Notes: generated from the sequence alone by a model not told the origin. Positions 16,860-25,027 are shown, numbered from the stretch's first letter. The stretch: 37,093 nt of DNA from Kineococcus siccus (GCF_009906795.1 NZ_JAAALN010000014.1:1-37093), one strand, 5' to 3'. Numbers and translations: made by a program.

Positions 16860-17680
16860 GCGGACGTCCTCGCCCCGGGGGACACCGGGCCGGCGCCAGG
16901 CCGAGTCACGTCGACGGATGCCAGCAGGGTGAAGCTGTTCGGCAGCCGGCCCTCCCACGCCTGCGCCCGCGCCCCGACGGGTCGCCAGAAGGGTTCGGGG
17001 TGCTCGAGCAGCTCGAGCAGCTGCAGGCCCGCACGCGTGACCGCCATGACGATCTCGGCCAGCGTGTGCTGGTGCTCGACCGCCCCGAGGGCCGGGAACG
17101 TGTCGTTGACGTGGGTGCGGGCGAAGTAGCTGCGGTCCGGGCGGATCCGGGCCTCGTCCTCGTCCCACGACCACAACGGCACCGCGGGGTGCGCCTCGTG
17201 CACGAAGAGGTGACCCCCGGGGCGCAGGACGCGCACCACCTCCGCCGCCCAGGTGTCCAGGTCCGGCAACCAGATCAGCGCACCCTTGCCGGTGTAGACG
17301 AGGTCGGCGCTGGCGGTGTCCACCGGGAAGGGCGGGACCTGGGTCAGGAGGTACCGGCACGGACGGCCCAGCTCGTCGGCGCGCTGCTGAGCGGCGCCGA
17401 CGGCGGTCGCGCTGTAGTCCAGCCCGACGACGGAGCGGGCGCCGGCCGCGATGAGGGCGATGTCGTCGATGCCGTGACCGCTCTGCGGGTGCAGCACGTC
17501 GGGTCGACGGGCCAGCAGCGGGCCGAGCAGCTCCTCCTCGACGGGCAGCAGGCGCGCACCGCGGGCCTCGGCGAGCAGGGCGTCGTACTCGCGCACGTGC
17601 TTGCCGGACGCCTCCTCCCACGCCTGGCGCGTCCGGTCCTCGCGAGTGTCCGGGTGGTCGGGAGCATCGCCGTCGATCAC
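16856..17680 (-). CDS. Class I SAM-dependent methyltransferase
   Basis: 274 residues from GTG 17680. Rossmann-type AdoMet site: motif I region VLHPQSGHGIDDIALIAAGA (residues 62-81) with acidic Asp88 in VVGLDYS, then a VYTGKGALIWLPD segment at the post-motif position and VVRVLRPGGHLFVHEAHP, typical motif III/IV. Motif I is unusual: HPQSGHG replaces the common DLGCGxG, a pattern also seen in other actinobacterial methyltransferases of this kind. The substrate is unknown. The upstream promoter region, shared with the divergent monooxygenase gene, contains the (GTCC)13 repeat. The downstream partner is GrpB. Confidence 0.85.
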   Translation of the reverse strand: MIDGDAPDHPDTREDRTRQAWEEASGKHVREYDALLAEARGARLLPVEEELLGPLLARRPDVLHPQSGHGIDDIALIAAGARSVVGLDYSATAVGAAQQRADELGRPCRYLLTQVPPFPVDTASADLVYTGKGALIWLPDLDTWAAEVVRVLRPGGHLFVHEAHPAVPLWSWDEDEARIRPDRSYFARTHVNDTFPALGAVEHQHTLAEIVMAVTRAGLQLLELLEHPEPFWRPVGARAQAWEGRLPNSFTLLASVDVTRPGAGPVSPGARTSA

Positions 17681-17782
17681 GGGTCGAGTCTGCCCTGCAG
17701 AACCATCGACGTGCGATCCCTTTCGGTGCGGGGGCGCAGCAGCGCCCGCCTGGCGGCAGCGAACCGCAGCCCGGCGTCGCCT

Positions 17783-17834
17783 GTCCGTCCGTCCGTCCGT
17801 CCGTCCGTCCGTCCGTCCGTCCGTCCGTCCGTCC
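17783..17834. repeat. Tetranucleotide microsatellite (GTCC)13
   Basis: Thirteen uninterrupted GTCC units (52 bp) fill part of the divergent intergenic region. They end one base before the GGGAG ribosome-binding site of the monooxygenase gene (GTG 17849). The methyltransferase start (17680) is about 100 bp away on the other side. Such an array is prone to slipped-strand copy-number change. Confidence 0.97.
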
Positions 17835-17848
17835 GGGAGCATGGGTCC

Positions 17849-18145
17849 GTGGTCCTGGAACACGCCCTGCTCGACGTCCGCCCCGGCGAGGCCGGCTCGT
17901 TCGAGGCCGCCTTCGCCGAGGCGAGGTCGATCATCTCCGCGATGCCCGGGTTCCGGCACCTGACGCTGTCCCGCTGCGTGGAGCGACCCGACACCTACCT
18001 GCTGCTGGTGCAGTGGGACACCCTGGCGGACCACACCGAGGGTTTCCGCGGGTCGGCGCAGTACCAGGAGTGGCGACGGCTGCTGCACCACTTCTACGAC
18101 CCGTTCCCGGTCGTCGAGCACTTCCGCGAGGTGGCCACGGCCTGA
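17849..18145 (+). CDS. Antibiotic biosynthesis monooxygenase (ABM) domain protein
   Basis: 98 residues, a single ferredoxin-like ABM domain: VVLEHALLDVRPGEAGSFEA, then ARSIISAMPGFRHLTLSRCV, YLLLVQWDTLADHTEGFRGS, and the C-terminal HFYDPFPVVEHFREV. These small dimers act as cofactor-independent monooxygenases, or in many cases have unknown roles. The start at GTG 17849 has a GGGAG Shine-Dalgarno nine bases upstream (17835-17839). The frame remains open upstream through the (GTCC)13 array, but nothing there looks like this family, so the repeat is probably in the 5' leader or promoter. Confidence 0.88.
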   Translation: MVLEHALLDVRPGEAGSFEAAFAEARSIISAMPGFRHLTLSRCVERPDTYLLLVQWDTLADHTEGFRGSAQYQEWRRLLHHFYDPFPVVEHFREVATA

Positions 18146-18437
18146 GACGGCACGGGTCGCGGCGAGATCTCTCACGGCGGTGCACACCGGCGGCCGGGCT
18201 CGGCGACGCCACGGGTCGGCCCCACGCGGTCGGGAGGTGACCGCTCGGCCGGAGTGGTCGCCATCGCGGCTCGCGGGCTCGCTGCGGAGCGCGGACTGGT
18301 CCTGAGCACTTCTCCGGGACGCACGGCCTGGTCCGGGCCCTGCGTCAGTCCGGACGATCGGTGGGGATGAGGGCCGCTGAGTTCCTGGTCGAGGCGATCG
18401 GATGACGCCGCGTCAGACCTCCCCGGCCACACCCGGA

Positions 18438-19046
18438 TCAGTCGTCAGTCGAGGGCGCTGCTTCGAGTTGCTGCAGCGCCCAGCCGATCCGCTCGGTCGG
18501 CGTGATCGCGCACTCCAGCACCGCCGTGGTGGTCGTCAGGCGAACTGCTTGCGCGTCCGGCTTCACCAGCAGAGCCTCGACGCCGCGCAGCTTCCGCGGG
18601 GGGTCGGACGCGCACGTCTGCACCGCGAAGGTGGTGGGCCGCCCCTTCAGGAAGCGGAGGCCGCCGATCATGCGGACGAAGGTGATCTTCCCTGGTGACA
18701 GGGTCGCGATGCCGGGACGCCAGCGCCCCGTGAGCCCGTCCTGGTGCCCTTCCACGACGCGGAAGCTGCACTCCATCCGATCGGTGGCGGCGAGGTGGCG
18801 ACGCACCCGCCCCGTGACGGCGGTTCCGACCCACACGTTCAGGGGCGTACCGATCAGGACGATGAGGGCGGCCGTCACCGAGGCATCGAGCAGTCCTTGC
18901 GAGTCGAACAGCCGGCCGAACCCCTGGAGCACCGCGAAGACCAGGAGGGCGCCAGCCAGGACGACCGCGGTGAAGACCAGCCGTCCGCGAGTACGTCCGG
19001 ACCGGGGCTCGTTGGTGCGGCGGCGGGACGGGGACACGCAGGCCAC
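18438..19046 (-). CDS. Two-helix membrane protein, DUF2550-like
   Basis: 202 residues from GTG 19046. A basic N-terminus (RRRTNEPRSGRTRGR), a transmembrane helix at about 24-45 (LVFTAVVLAGALLVFAVLQG), and a second at about 58-80 (SVTAALIVLIGTPLNVWVGTA). A cytoplasmic domain follows, with the segment MECSFRVVEG...GRWRPGIATL and a later FLKGRPTTFAVQTCAS region. The GRWRPG pattern recalls DUF2550 of actinobacteria, but the similarity is recalled, not computed. 292 bases downstream (18146-18437) show no supportable gene; short open frames there lack family-like sequence. It lies in the same direction as the gene at 19188. Confidence 0.7.
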   Translation of the reverse strand: MACVSPSRRRTNEPRSGRTRGRLVFTAVVLAGALLVFAVLQGFGRLFDSQGLLDASVTAALIVLIGTPLNVWVGTAVTGRVRRHLAATDRMECSFRVVEGHQDGLTGRWRPGIATLSPGKITFVRMIGGLRFLKGRPTTFAVQTCASDPPRKLRGVEALLVKPDAQAVRLTTTTAVLECAITPTERIGWALQQLEAAPSTDD

Positions 19047-19187
19047 TGTGCCCGGCCCAAGGCCTCGCGGGACAGAACTCCCGCACGTGAGTCCGCCGAC
19101 TGAGGGAGGTTCCTCGATCTTCGTGCGCGAGACGTGACGTGCGATTGCGCGGCGGCGACGTGGCCCAGCAGTCCACGGTGGCGTGAT

Positions 19188-19907
19188 TCAGTCCAGCTCG
19201 AGCTCCGAGGGCTGGTGCTTGGCCTCGGCGTAGCGTCGCTGGACGCTCAGCTCCTGGAGCAGCCCCGTCTGCACGTCGCGCTGCAGCAGCCGTGCTCCCC
19301 GCAGCAGGTGGTCGGCCGTGGCCAGGACCTCCGCGCCCAGTGCCGTGTCACCCGGGTCCTCGACGGTCTCCACGAGGAGGACGAGGCCGGCCGAGCGGTG
19401 CAGGTGGCGCAGACCGGCCCGCAGGTCCAGCAGGCGAGCCTGCTCGGTGACGGGCAGGGGCAGGTGCTCGGCGAGCGACTCGACCACGGTGAGGCTGTCG
19501 TCGACGTCCTGCAGCCTGCGCCCGAACCTTCCGCCCACGACGGGCAGCTCGTCGGCGACGGCCTGGAGCGAGCCGGCGGCGTCGGGGTTCGCCAGGCCCC
19601 GGGGACTGGCACCAGCGGTCTGCGGCGCCGACGACCGGCCGGGGCCCGTCTCGCTGCGACGGCGCCAGGATCGGCGACCGGTTCGCTGGTGATCGAGGTA
19701 GGCCCGGAGGTTGTCCTGGTAGTAGTCCGCGACCGCGCGGGCGTCGGCCTCGCTGGTGTACTCGGCGTCCAGGTCCACGCTCAGCTGCACGGTCCAGGTG
19801 CCGTCGACCGTCTCCGTGACATCGACCTCGGCGCGACCCTCGTGCAGGTGCGGCAGCAGCATCAGCTCGAGGAAGTTGGCGGGGTTGCGGAGCAGGTCGT
19901 CGGCCAC
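19188..19907 (-). CDS. Hypothetical protein, possible two-domain
   Basis: 239 residues from the GTG at 19907 (VADDLLRNPANFLELMLLPH). I do not recognise it. The N-terminal ~75 residues are acidic and read as an alpha/beta unit: VDVTETVDGTWTVQLSVDLD, then ADARAVADYYQDNLRAYLDHQ. An Arg/Gly/Ser-rich linker (about 80-105) leads to a C-terminal helical domain of ~130 residues with heptad-like leucines (LPVTEQARLLDLRAGLRHLH, LLRGARLLQRDVQTGLLQEL), perhaps coiled coil. The frame is open further upstream, but no good start with coding-like sequence is seen there. It is divergent from the esterase gene at 20058. Confidence 0.6.
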   Translation of the reverse strand: MADDLLRNPANFLELMLLPHLHEGRAEVDVTETVDGTWTVQLSVDLDAEYTSEADARAVADYYQDNLRAYLDHQRTGRRSWRRRSETGPGRSSAPQTAGASPRGLANPDAAGSLQAVADELPVVGGRFGRRLQDVDDSLTVVESLAEHLPLPVTEQARLLDLRAGLRHLHRSAGLVLLVETVEDPGDTALGAEVLATADHLLRGARLLQRDVQTGLLQELSVQRRYAEAKHQPSELELD

Positions 19908-20057
19908 GTGGCCGACTGTGCCAGTGCGGCGGAGGTCACCGCTGACCCGAACCGCCGGAACCACGCCCTCTGCACGCCGGGCACGACTGCGCTCGAGGCC
20001 GCGGCCTGCACTGGTCGCCGGCGAACCGGACGTGGCCCGGCCGTAGGCTGCGACGTC

Positions 20058-20987
20058 GTGAAGCTCGGCCTGACCCACGTGGTCGATCCTCGGCTGAACG
20101 CCCTGGTCGCGGAGTCCCGCACCTTCTACGCCCACCGCGGCGCGGGTCGCGGGCCGGACAGCCTCGAGGAGCTCCGGGCGCTGCGAGCACGAACGCCGAC
20201 CCCGCCCGCTTCCGCGTTGACAACGACCGAGGACGTCGAGCACGTTCCCGGACGGAGGACGTCGGTGCGCGTGCACCGACCGGCGACCGGCCCGGTGACC
20301 GGGGTCCACCTGCACCTGCACGGCGGGGGTTTCTACCTCGGCCCGACCGCCCGCGATGACGCGCGCAACCGCGCCTCGGCCGACGACTCCGGCGTCGTGG
20401 TCGTCGACGTCGACTACCGGCTGGCTCCCGAGCACCCCTGGCCCGCCGCGCTGGAGGACTGCGAGGCCGCGGCGCTGTGGCTGGTCGAGCACGCCGCCGA
20501 GCGTTTCGGGGCGAGCACCCTCACGATCGGGGGGTCATCGGCCGGGGCGACCCTCGCGCTCGGCGTCCTGCTGCGGCTGCGCGACCAGGGGGTGACGGCG
20601 TTCACGGGCGCCGTGCTGGAGTTCGGGACCTACGACCTCGGCGGGGATACGCCGGCCGGGCGACGGATCGCCGGGGAGTACTTCCTGCAGGCCTACGCCG
20701 GAGGAGTCGCGGACCGCACGGATCCGGACCTGTCCCCGATCTACGCCGACGTCACGGGGTTGCCGCCCGTGCTGGTCGTGGTCGGGGCCGACGACATCCT
20801 CCTCGAGGACAACGTGGCGATGGCCGCCCGGCTCGCGGTCGCGGGTGTCGACGTCGACCTGCGCGTCTACCCCGCGTCACCGCACGGCTTCACCGGCCAC
20901 GCGACCGCGATGGCGCAGGCGGCACGAGAGGACGTGCGGGAGTGGCTGGCGGAGCACCGCGGGCCGCCGTCCGCTCCGGCCGGTTGA
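20058..20987 (+). CDS. Alpha/beta hydrolase, HSL (hormone-sensitive lipase) family esterase
   Basis: 309 residues from GTG 20058. Oxyanion motif HGGGF (88-92), DYRLAPEHPWPAALED (119-134), the nucleophile elbow GGSSAGA with Ser161 (G-x-S-x-G), acid in VGADDILLED (Asp245/246), and the catalytic His in SPHGF (His276). This is the family IV (bacterial HSL-like) layout, acting on short-chain acyl esters. A CAP-type helical segment precedes the barrel (LNALVAESRTFYAHRG). The substrate is unknown; detoxification or lipid turnover are both common. Monocistronic, with a divergent promoter region shared with the 19907 gene. Confidence 0.92.
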   Translation: MKLGLTHVVDPRLNALVAESRTFYAHRGAGRGPDSLEELRALRARTPTPPASALTTTEDVEHVPGRRTSVRVHRPATGPVTGVHLHLHGGGFYLGPTARDDARNRASADDSGVVVVDVDYRLAPEHPWPAALEDCEAAALWLVEHAAERFGASTLTIGGSSAGATLALGVLLRLRDQGVTAFTGAVLEFGTYDLGGDTPAGRRIAGEYFLQAYAGGVADRTDPDLSPIYADVTGLPPVLVVVGADDILLEDNVAMAARLAVAGVDVDLRVYPASPHGFTGHATAMAQAAREDVREWLAEHRGPPSAPAG

Positions 20988-21087
20988 ACAGGGCGGGTCC
21001 CGTCACCCGTCGGCACCGCGCTGCGCCGGCCGGGTGACAGTGGTCGGGCCACCGAGCACGGTGCCGGGGGTGCGGCATGGTGTCCGC

Positions 21088-21417
21088 GTGACCTGGCTGT
21101 TCCTGATCCTGGCGACCGCGGCGGCGTCTGCGGTGGCCGGCTCGCTCGTGACCCGCGCCCATCCCGGTGAACGGCTGCCGTGGCGCGCTCCCCTCCCACC
21201 GTCGTGGTCGTTCATGAACACCGAGCCGTGGTACTCCACGGCAGCGCGGTGGGCGACGTCGCTCCTCGGGGTAGCCGCCGGGGTGTACGCCGGTGATCGC
21301 GTCGGCCTCCTCGGACTCGTCGCGGCCGTCGCGGCCATGGCGGTTCCCGTGACCACCATCGAGGCGGTCCACAACCGCCGTCTCGCACGGGAACAGGCGA
21401 CCGGGACGATGCCGTGA
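21088..21417 (+). CDS. Small integral membrane protein, unknown
   Basis: 109 residues from GTG 21088. An N-terminal hydrophobic helix (TWLFLILATAAASAVAG), a polar loop with PWRAPLPPSWSFMNTEPWYS, then a second and third helix (ATSLLGVAAGVYAGDRVG and LLGLVAAVAAMAVPVTTIEA) and a basic C-terminus. No family recognised. It is followed, in the same frame after its stop, by the antitoxin remnant. Confidence 0.6.
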   Translation: MTWLFLILATAAASAVAGSLVTRAHPGERLPWRAPLPPSWSFMNTEPWYSTAARWATSLLGVAAGVYAGDRVGLLGLVAAVAAMAVPVTTIEAVHNRRLAREQATGTMP

Positions 21418-21597
21418 GGGGAGGCGCTCACCCGGCTCGCACGGGACGACGGTGAGCGCGTGGTGAGCAGCGGGAGGGCTGTCCGCGCCCTGACCCACCG
21501 GCAGCTGGCGCAGGACCACGCCGCGGCGTGGGAGGACTGGGCGGATCCCGGTGACCGACAGGTGTGGGAGAGCGCCACCGCTGACAGACTGCGCTGA
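21418..21597 (+). pseudogene. Decayed antitoxin of a MazEF-like module
   Basis: From about 21475 the translation AVRALTHRQLAQDHAAAWED...GDRQVWES...DRLR matches the C-terminal two thirds of the intact antitoxin at 34841-35059 (AVRALTRQQLEQDYAAAWKD...GDREVWEG...DGLR). The N-terminal ribbon-helix-helix part (MKLSISLSEADVAALDE in the intact copy) is absent; the frame instead runs back to an in-frame stop at 21415-21417. Only GTG codons at 21460 or 21463 could start it, and any product would lack the DNA-binding region. It overlaps the toxin remnant by one base (TGATG), as in the intact module. Confidence 0.85.
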
Positions 21598-21770
21598 TGC
21601 ATCGCGGCATGGTCCGTCTCGCGAACGTCGACCCGGTCCGGGCCAGTGAGGGGAACACGCCCCGACCCGCGGTCGTCGTCAGCGACGACCGGGCCAACGC
21701 GGCTCCTCGACAGGGTTCCGGAGATTCGCCGACCGCCGCCCGCAAGGAGTCGGGCCGTGACTGCGGCTGA
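21597..21770 (+). pseudogene. Truncated MazF-like toxin remnant
   Basis: Starts MHRGMVRLANVDPVRASEG and continues TPRPAVVVSDDRANA, clearly homologous to the intact toxin at 35059 (MHRGEVRLVDFDPVRGSEA, then RRPAVVVSNDQANA). Homology stops after residue ~35 at about 21700. The next 22 residues are unrelated, and the frame ends at 21770. The core beta barrel and C-terminal catalytic part of PemK/MazF are missing, so it should be inactive. Its end overlaps the start of the kinase-fold gene, suggesting the deletion junction lies between 21700 and 21757. Confidence 0.88.
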
Positions 21771-22482
21771 GGTCGAGGCCTCCTTGGCGACCCTCGGGCT
21801 CAGCGACGGCGAGCCGGACCACCGGGTGGTGGAAGCGACGCTCGTCGCTGCAGGGTGGACGCGCTGCGGGGCGGGTGACTGGGCGATCGCCCTTCGATCG
21901 CCGGACGGCTCGGCTGCGGCGCGAGTCAGCCCGTTCGACCCGACCGGGCCGTACTCCGCTGCGCTGTACCGGGAAGCCGGGCCCACGGGCCAGGTCCCCC
22001 GTCTGTTCGCCCATCGTCGTCTGACCGGCGGTGGCGACCTCCAGGTCATGGAGTGGCTCCGCCCGGTCCCCGAGGACGACGCTGTCGCCTTCCACCACGC
22101 GATCGGCACCCGGGCCACGGGCGTCGAGGAACTGGTCGACGTGATGCGCCGCGTCCACGCTCGAGCGGTGCGCGAACTCCCGTGGTGCGGCCCGCTGGAC
22201 ACCAACCCGGCCAACATCATGCGTGCCGCGGACGGGCACCTCGTCGTGACGGACGTCTACTACGCCGATGGCCCGGGCCTCTACACCGTCGCGGCACAGG
22301 ACCCTGATCTCGTCGTCGCGAGGATCCCCGAGTGCCGGCGTCGTTTCATGACCGAGATCCCCCTGGCTGGTTCAGGGCCGTGGGAACCCGGGGCGCGCGA
22401 GGCGATGCGTGGAGGCCTCGCGGCGGCTGATGCGCGAGCGAGCGCCCGCCGCGAGCGACACGGTCAGCGTCCTGATCGCTGA
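21757..22482 (+). CDS. Kinase-fold (phosphotransferase-like) protein
   Basis: 241 residues from GTG 21757, with AAGGAG nine bases upstream. The C-terminal half has a protein-kinase/APH-like catalytic loop, LDTNPANIMRAADGHLVVTD (residues 147-166; Asp148, Asn153), followed by Asp166 at the DFG-like position and YYADGPGLY. The N-terminal lobe is short (AALYREAGPTGQVPRLFAHR, then LQVMEWL as hinge). It belongs to the wide group of small bacterial kinase-like proteins that phosphorylate small molecules or are pseudokinases; the substrate is unknown. The beginning of the frame overlaps the end of the toxin remnant, so the promoter may be borrowed. Convergent with the phosphotransferase at 22628. Confidence 0.7.
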   Translation: MTAAEVEASLATLGLSDGEPDHRVVEATLVAAGWTRCGAGDWAIALRSPDGSAAARVSPFDPTGPYSAALYREAGPTGQVPRLFAHRRLTGGGDLQVMEWLRPVPEDDAVAFHHAIGTRATGVEELVDVMRRVHARAVRELPWCGPLDTNPANIMRAADGHLVVTDVYYADGPGLYTVAAQDPDLVVARIPECRRRFMTEIPLAGSGPWEPGAREAMRGGLAAADARASARRERHGQRPDR

Positions 22483-22627
22483 GGTGGGCGGGCGCGGCCT
22501 GACACGGCACTCACGCCGATGGCGACCGCACCCGCGCAGCACGCCGGCTGGTCACCGACGAGAACCGCATCGCCAGGCTCCGCGTCCAGTCGGGCCAGTG
22601 CGGTGCGGTGGTTCCGCGGGTCGGGCT

Positions 22628-23398
22628 TCACCGAGAGGAGCCCCGGTCGGAGATCAGCAGGTGACGGTGAACCTGACTCCAGCGGACCCGCTCAGCCAGC
22701 TCCTCCAGGTGACCGTCCCGCACCCACTGCTGCTGCGGCTGCACCCCGCGCTCGGCGAGGGCGGCCACCGCCTCGACGGTGCGTCGCTGACGGGCGATGA
22801 CCTCCTCGACCAGCGTCTCCACGTCCAACGACCCGGTCCAGCCGTACGCCTGCAGGAACAGGAGCAGTCGTCGGCGTCGGTCCGGTGGTGCGGCGAAACC
22901 GTGCCAGCGAAGCGCCTGCTCGTCGCTGCGGAAGGGCACCAGGTACTCCAGCGCGTACGCGACGTCGTCGATGGCCGGGCCGGGATGCGCGAAGTCCCAG
23001 TCGAAGAGCCCCACGGCCTGACCGTTGCGCCACACCATGTTCCACGGGCCTGGGTCGCCGTGGCAGACCACCTCGGCCGGCGTCATGGCCGCAGCACCCC
23101 AGGTGGCGTCTGCCTCGGGGACGTAGTCCCAGCTGGCTCGGTGGACGGTGCGCAGCAGCCGCGCCGCCGAGGTCAGCCCCCTCTCGCCGGCCTGGTTCGC
23201 CCAGCAGTCGGCGCCCGCCTGTCCTGGCAGCAGCGTCAGGGTCTCGACTCCACCGGCGATGCCGACCGGCCGCGGGACCAGGTCGGGGAGACGGTCGTGC
23301 AGGTGGCGCAGGACGTGGTGCACGGTCGGTGTCCACTGCTGCGCGGGGCGGCGGACGAGGCCGTCGCGCACCTCGACACCACGGTCAGCTCCGGTCAC
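22628..23398 (-). CDS. Phosphotransferase, APH/ChoK family
   Basis: 256 residues from GTG 23398. Catalytic loop CHGDPGPWNMVW (His113-Gly-Asp115, Asn120), then metal-binding FDWDFAHPGP (Asp133/Asp135) and IDDVAY, as in aminoglycoside and choline kinases. The N-lobe is shortened (RHLHDRLPDLVPRPVGI), which is common in the actinobacterial enzymes of this group. It may phosphorylate an aminoglycoside, homoserine, choline or another alcohol; no resistance can be assumed. Convergent with the kinase-fold gene; the 145 bp between their ends hold no supported gene. Confidence 0.85.
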   Translation of the reverse strand: MTGADRGVEVRDGLVRRPAQQWTPTVHHVLRHLHDRLPDLVPRPVGIAGGVETLTLLPGQAGADCWANQAGERGLTSAARLLRTVHRASWDYVPEADATWGAAAMTPAEVVCHGDPGPWNMVWRNGQAVGLFDWDFAHPGPAIDDVAYALEYLVPFRSDEQALRWHGFAAPPDRRRRLLLFLQAYGWTGSLDVETLVEEVIARQRRTVEAVAALAERGVQPQQQWVRDGHLEELAERVRWSQVHRHLLISDRGSSR

Positions 23399-23511
23399 AC
23401 GCCCACTCTGACTCGTGGGCGTGCGCGACGCGGACCTTCCTGACGTTGCCGCTGCACGCCGACCAACCGCAGCTCGACTGCTGCTGCCCTCCCCGGGGGC
23501 CGGTCCGGAGA

Positions 23512-24267
23512 TCAGGTGGGCAGGTCCACACCGTCCGCCAGCAGCGTCACCCCGGCGACAGGATCGCCGGACGTGTCCACGCTGACGCTGAAGACGTGGT
23601 CAGCCGCGGTGCTGCGCCAGGCCACCCGGGTGTCCCCCGGATCCATGTACTGGACCCCGAGCACGTTGCCGTTGCGCCACTGCAGAGTGGTGAAGTCGGA
23701 GGAGCTGGAAGGCGCACTCGTCGCCGGGGTAGCCGGCTGAGCGATGTCACCGCCGTAGAGGATCGTCATCCACACGAGCCCCTGGCGACGGGCCTCGTGG
23801 AAGGGCGTGCCGTCGAGATCCACACCTGGGGGCAGGTAGGCGATGATGACGCCGCGGACGTCGGCAGCCGGATCTGCGGACGGTGCCGGCGGGTTGGTCG
23901 CGGACGGTACCGGGTGGGCGAAGACGCCGGCGCCCTCAGGGCTGCCGCAGGCGATGGTGAAGCCGCGTGCGGTCAGCGTCGGGAAGCTGGGGATCGGGAT
24001 GTCGAGGTGCTCCGCGACCTCATCGCACGCGAGCGCACTCCCCACGAGGTCGCCGACGGTGCCGAGCAACCCCAGCGGATCCCCGCGGCGGGCGCCCTCG
24101 GGAGGAGTCAACGCGGCGACGGCGGCCTCCTGAGACGGTGTCAGCACCAGTGAGGGTCGGCCCGCTCCGGAGGGTGCGCCGGTCGGGGAGCCGCCGCAGC
24201 CGGAGAGGGCGCACAGGACCACGGTCAGGCCCACGAGTCGCCCCACCGCTCGCGCTCGTCCACCCAT
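23512..24267 (-). CDS. Lipoprotein, unknown function
   Basis: 251 residues. The lipoprotein signal (GRLVGLTVVLCALSGC) has its lipobox Cys at 24, followed by a Gly/Pro/Ser linker. The mature part has two further cysteines (LACDEVAEHL and TIACGSPEG) that could form a disulphide, a Pro/Ala/Ser-rich low-complexity stretch, and a C-terminal beta-rich segment (WRNGNVLGVQYMDPGDTRVA). No family is recognised. It is divergent from the SigE-family sigma factor at 24503, and the 235-bp gap between them should carry both promoters. Regulation by that sigma factor is possible but not shown. Confidence 0.8.
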   Translation of the reverse strand: MGGRARAVGRLVGLTVVLCALSGCGGSPTGAPSGAGRPSLVLTPSQEAAVAALTPPEGARRGDPLGLLGTVGDLVGSALACDEVAEHLDIPIPSFPTLTARGFTIACGSPEGAGVFAHPVPSATNPPAPSADPAADVRGVIIAYLPPGVDLDGTPFHEARRQGLVWMTILYGGDIAQPATPATSAPSSSSDFTTLQWRNGNVLGVQYMDPGDTRVAWRSTAADHVFSVSVDTSGDPVAGVTLLADGVDLPT

Positions 24268-24502
24268 GCTGCGTCTCCTCGCCGGTCGTCGCGCCCGTCC
24301 GGGGACGCCCCAGCAGTGTCGCCGCAGTCGCGGGCTGGTGTCTCATCGCAGGGGCCGACGGCCGCACGCACTGCGCGGCCTGGACCCGCGTGCCCGCGGA
24401 CGGCGACACGGGCAGGCGGTCCGAGGTGAGTGTGCACGGGAGCGAGGCAACCTTCTGCGGGGTCCAGCCGGTTGGAGCGGGTGAGGCACTGAGGAGGTCC
24501 AG

Positions 24503-25027
24503 ATGGATGCAGCGGAGGACTTCCGGCTGTTCGTGAGCACGAGGCAGAGGGCCCTGCTGGGCACGGCGTGGTTGCTCACCGGGGACTGGGCCACGGCCGA
24601 GGACCTGGTGCAGGCCGCGCTGGTCCGGGCCTGGCCGCACTGGCGGCGCGTCGGCGGCACCCAGGGGGCGGACGGGCGCGAGGGCGCGAACGCCTACGTT
24701 CGCCGGATCATGGTGCACCAGGCGCTGGACTGGCGCCGTCGGCGCTGGCGCGGAGAGGTCCCCACCGCCGAACTACCCGATCTGCCCGTTCCCGCCGGTC
24801 TGGGCCGCGAGGTCCACCACGTCCTCCTCACGGCCGTGCGGGCCCTGCCCCCGCGCCAGCGGGCGGTCATCGCCCTGCGGTTCTACGAGGACCTCACCGA
24901 GGTCGACACCGCCGAGGCACTGGACTGCTCCGTGGGCACGGTGAAGAGCCAGACCTCCAAGGCGCTGGCCGCGCTGCGCCGTCACCCCGCCCTGCACGAA
25001 CTTCGTCTCCAGGAGAGTGCGCGATGA
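24503..25027 (+). CDS. SigE-family ECF RNA polymerase sigma factor
   Basis: 174 residues. Region 2 spans about 5-82 (FVSTRQRALLGTAWLLTGDW, then AEDLVQAALVRAWPHW, and YVRRIMVHQALDWRRRRWR for -10 recognition). Region 4 spans about 105-160 (ALPPRQRAVIALRFYEDLTE, then CSVGTVKSQTSKALAALR for -35 recognition). This is the SigE-type (SACE/SCO) ECF subfamily common in actinobacteria. A GAGGAGG Shine-Dalgarno precedes ATG 24503. A GCAACC element at 24448-24453 could be the -35 of an autoregulated promoter, but no convincing -10 follows. It overlaps the membrane protein gene by four bases, so that protein is the likely regulator. Confidence 0.92.
   Translation: MDAAEDFRLFVSTRQRALLGTAWLLTGDWATAEDLVQAALVRAWPHWRRVGGTQGADGREGANAYVRRIMVHQALDWRRRRWRGEVPTAELPDLPVPAGLGREVHHVLLTAVRALPPRQRAVIALRFYEDLTEVDTAEALDCSVGTVKSQTSKALAALRRHPALHELRLQESAR

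Noticed and set aside
17783-17834. CRISPR array
   Set aside because: The unit is four bases with no spacers; it is a microsatellite.
18146-18437. Open frames between the ABM gene and the DUF2550-like gene
   Set aside because: Both strands give short, compositionally biased peptides without start signals or recognisable motifs.
19134-20057. N-terminal extension of the esterase frame
   Set aside because: It is the antisense shadow of the 19188-19907 gene; the HSL-family sequence begins at 20058.
22483-22627. Possible small gene between the two kinase-fold genes
   Set aside because: A readable peptide (ARRLVTDENRIARLRV) is present, but there is no start with a ribosome-binding site and no recognisable family; it may be a remnant.
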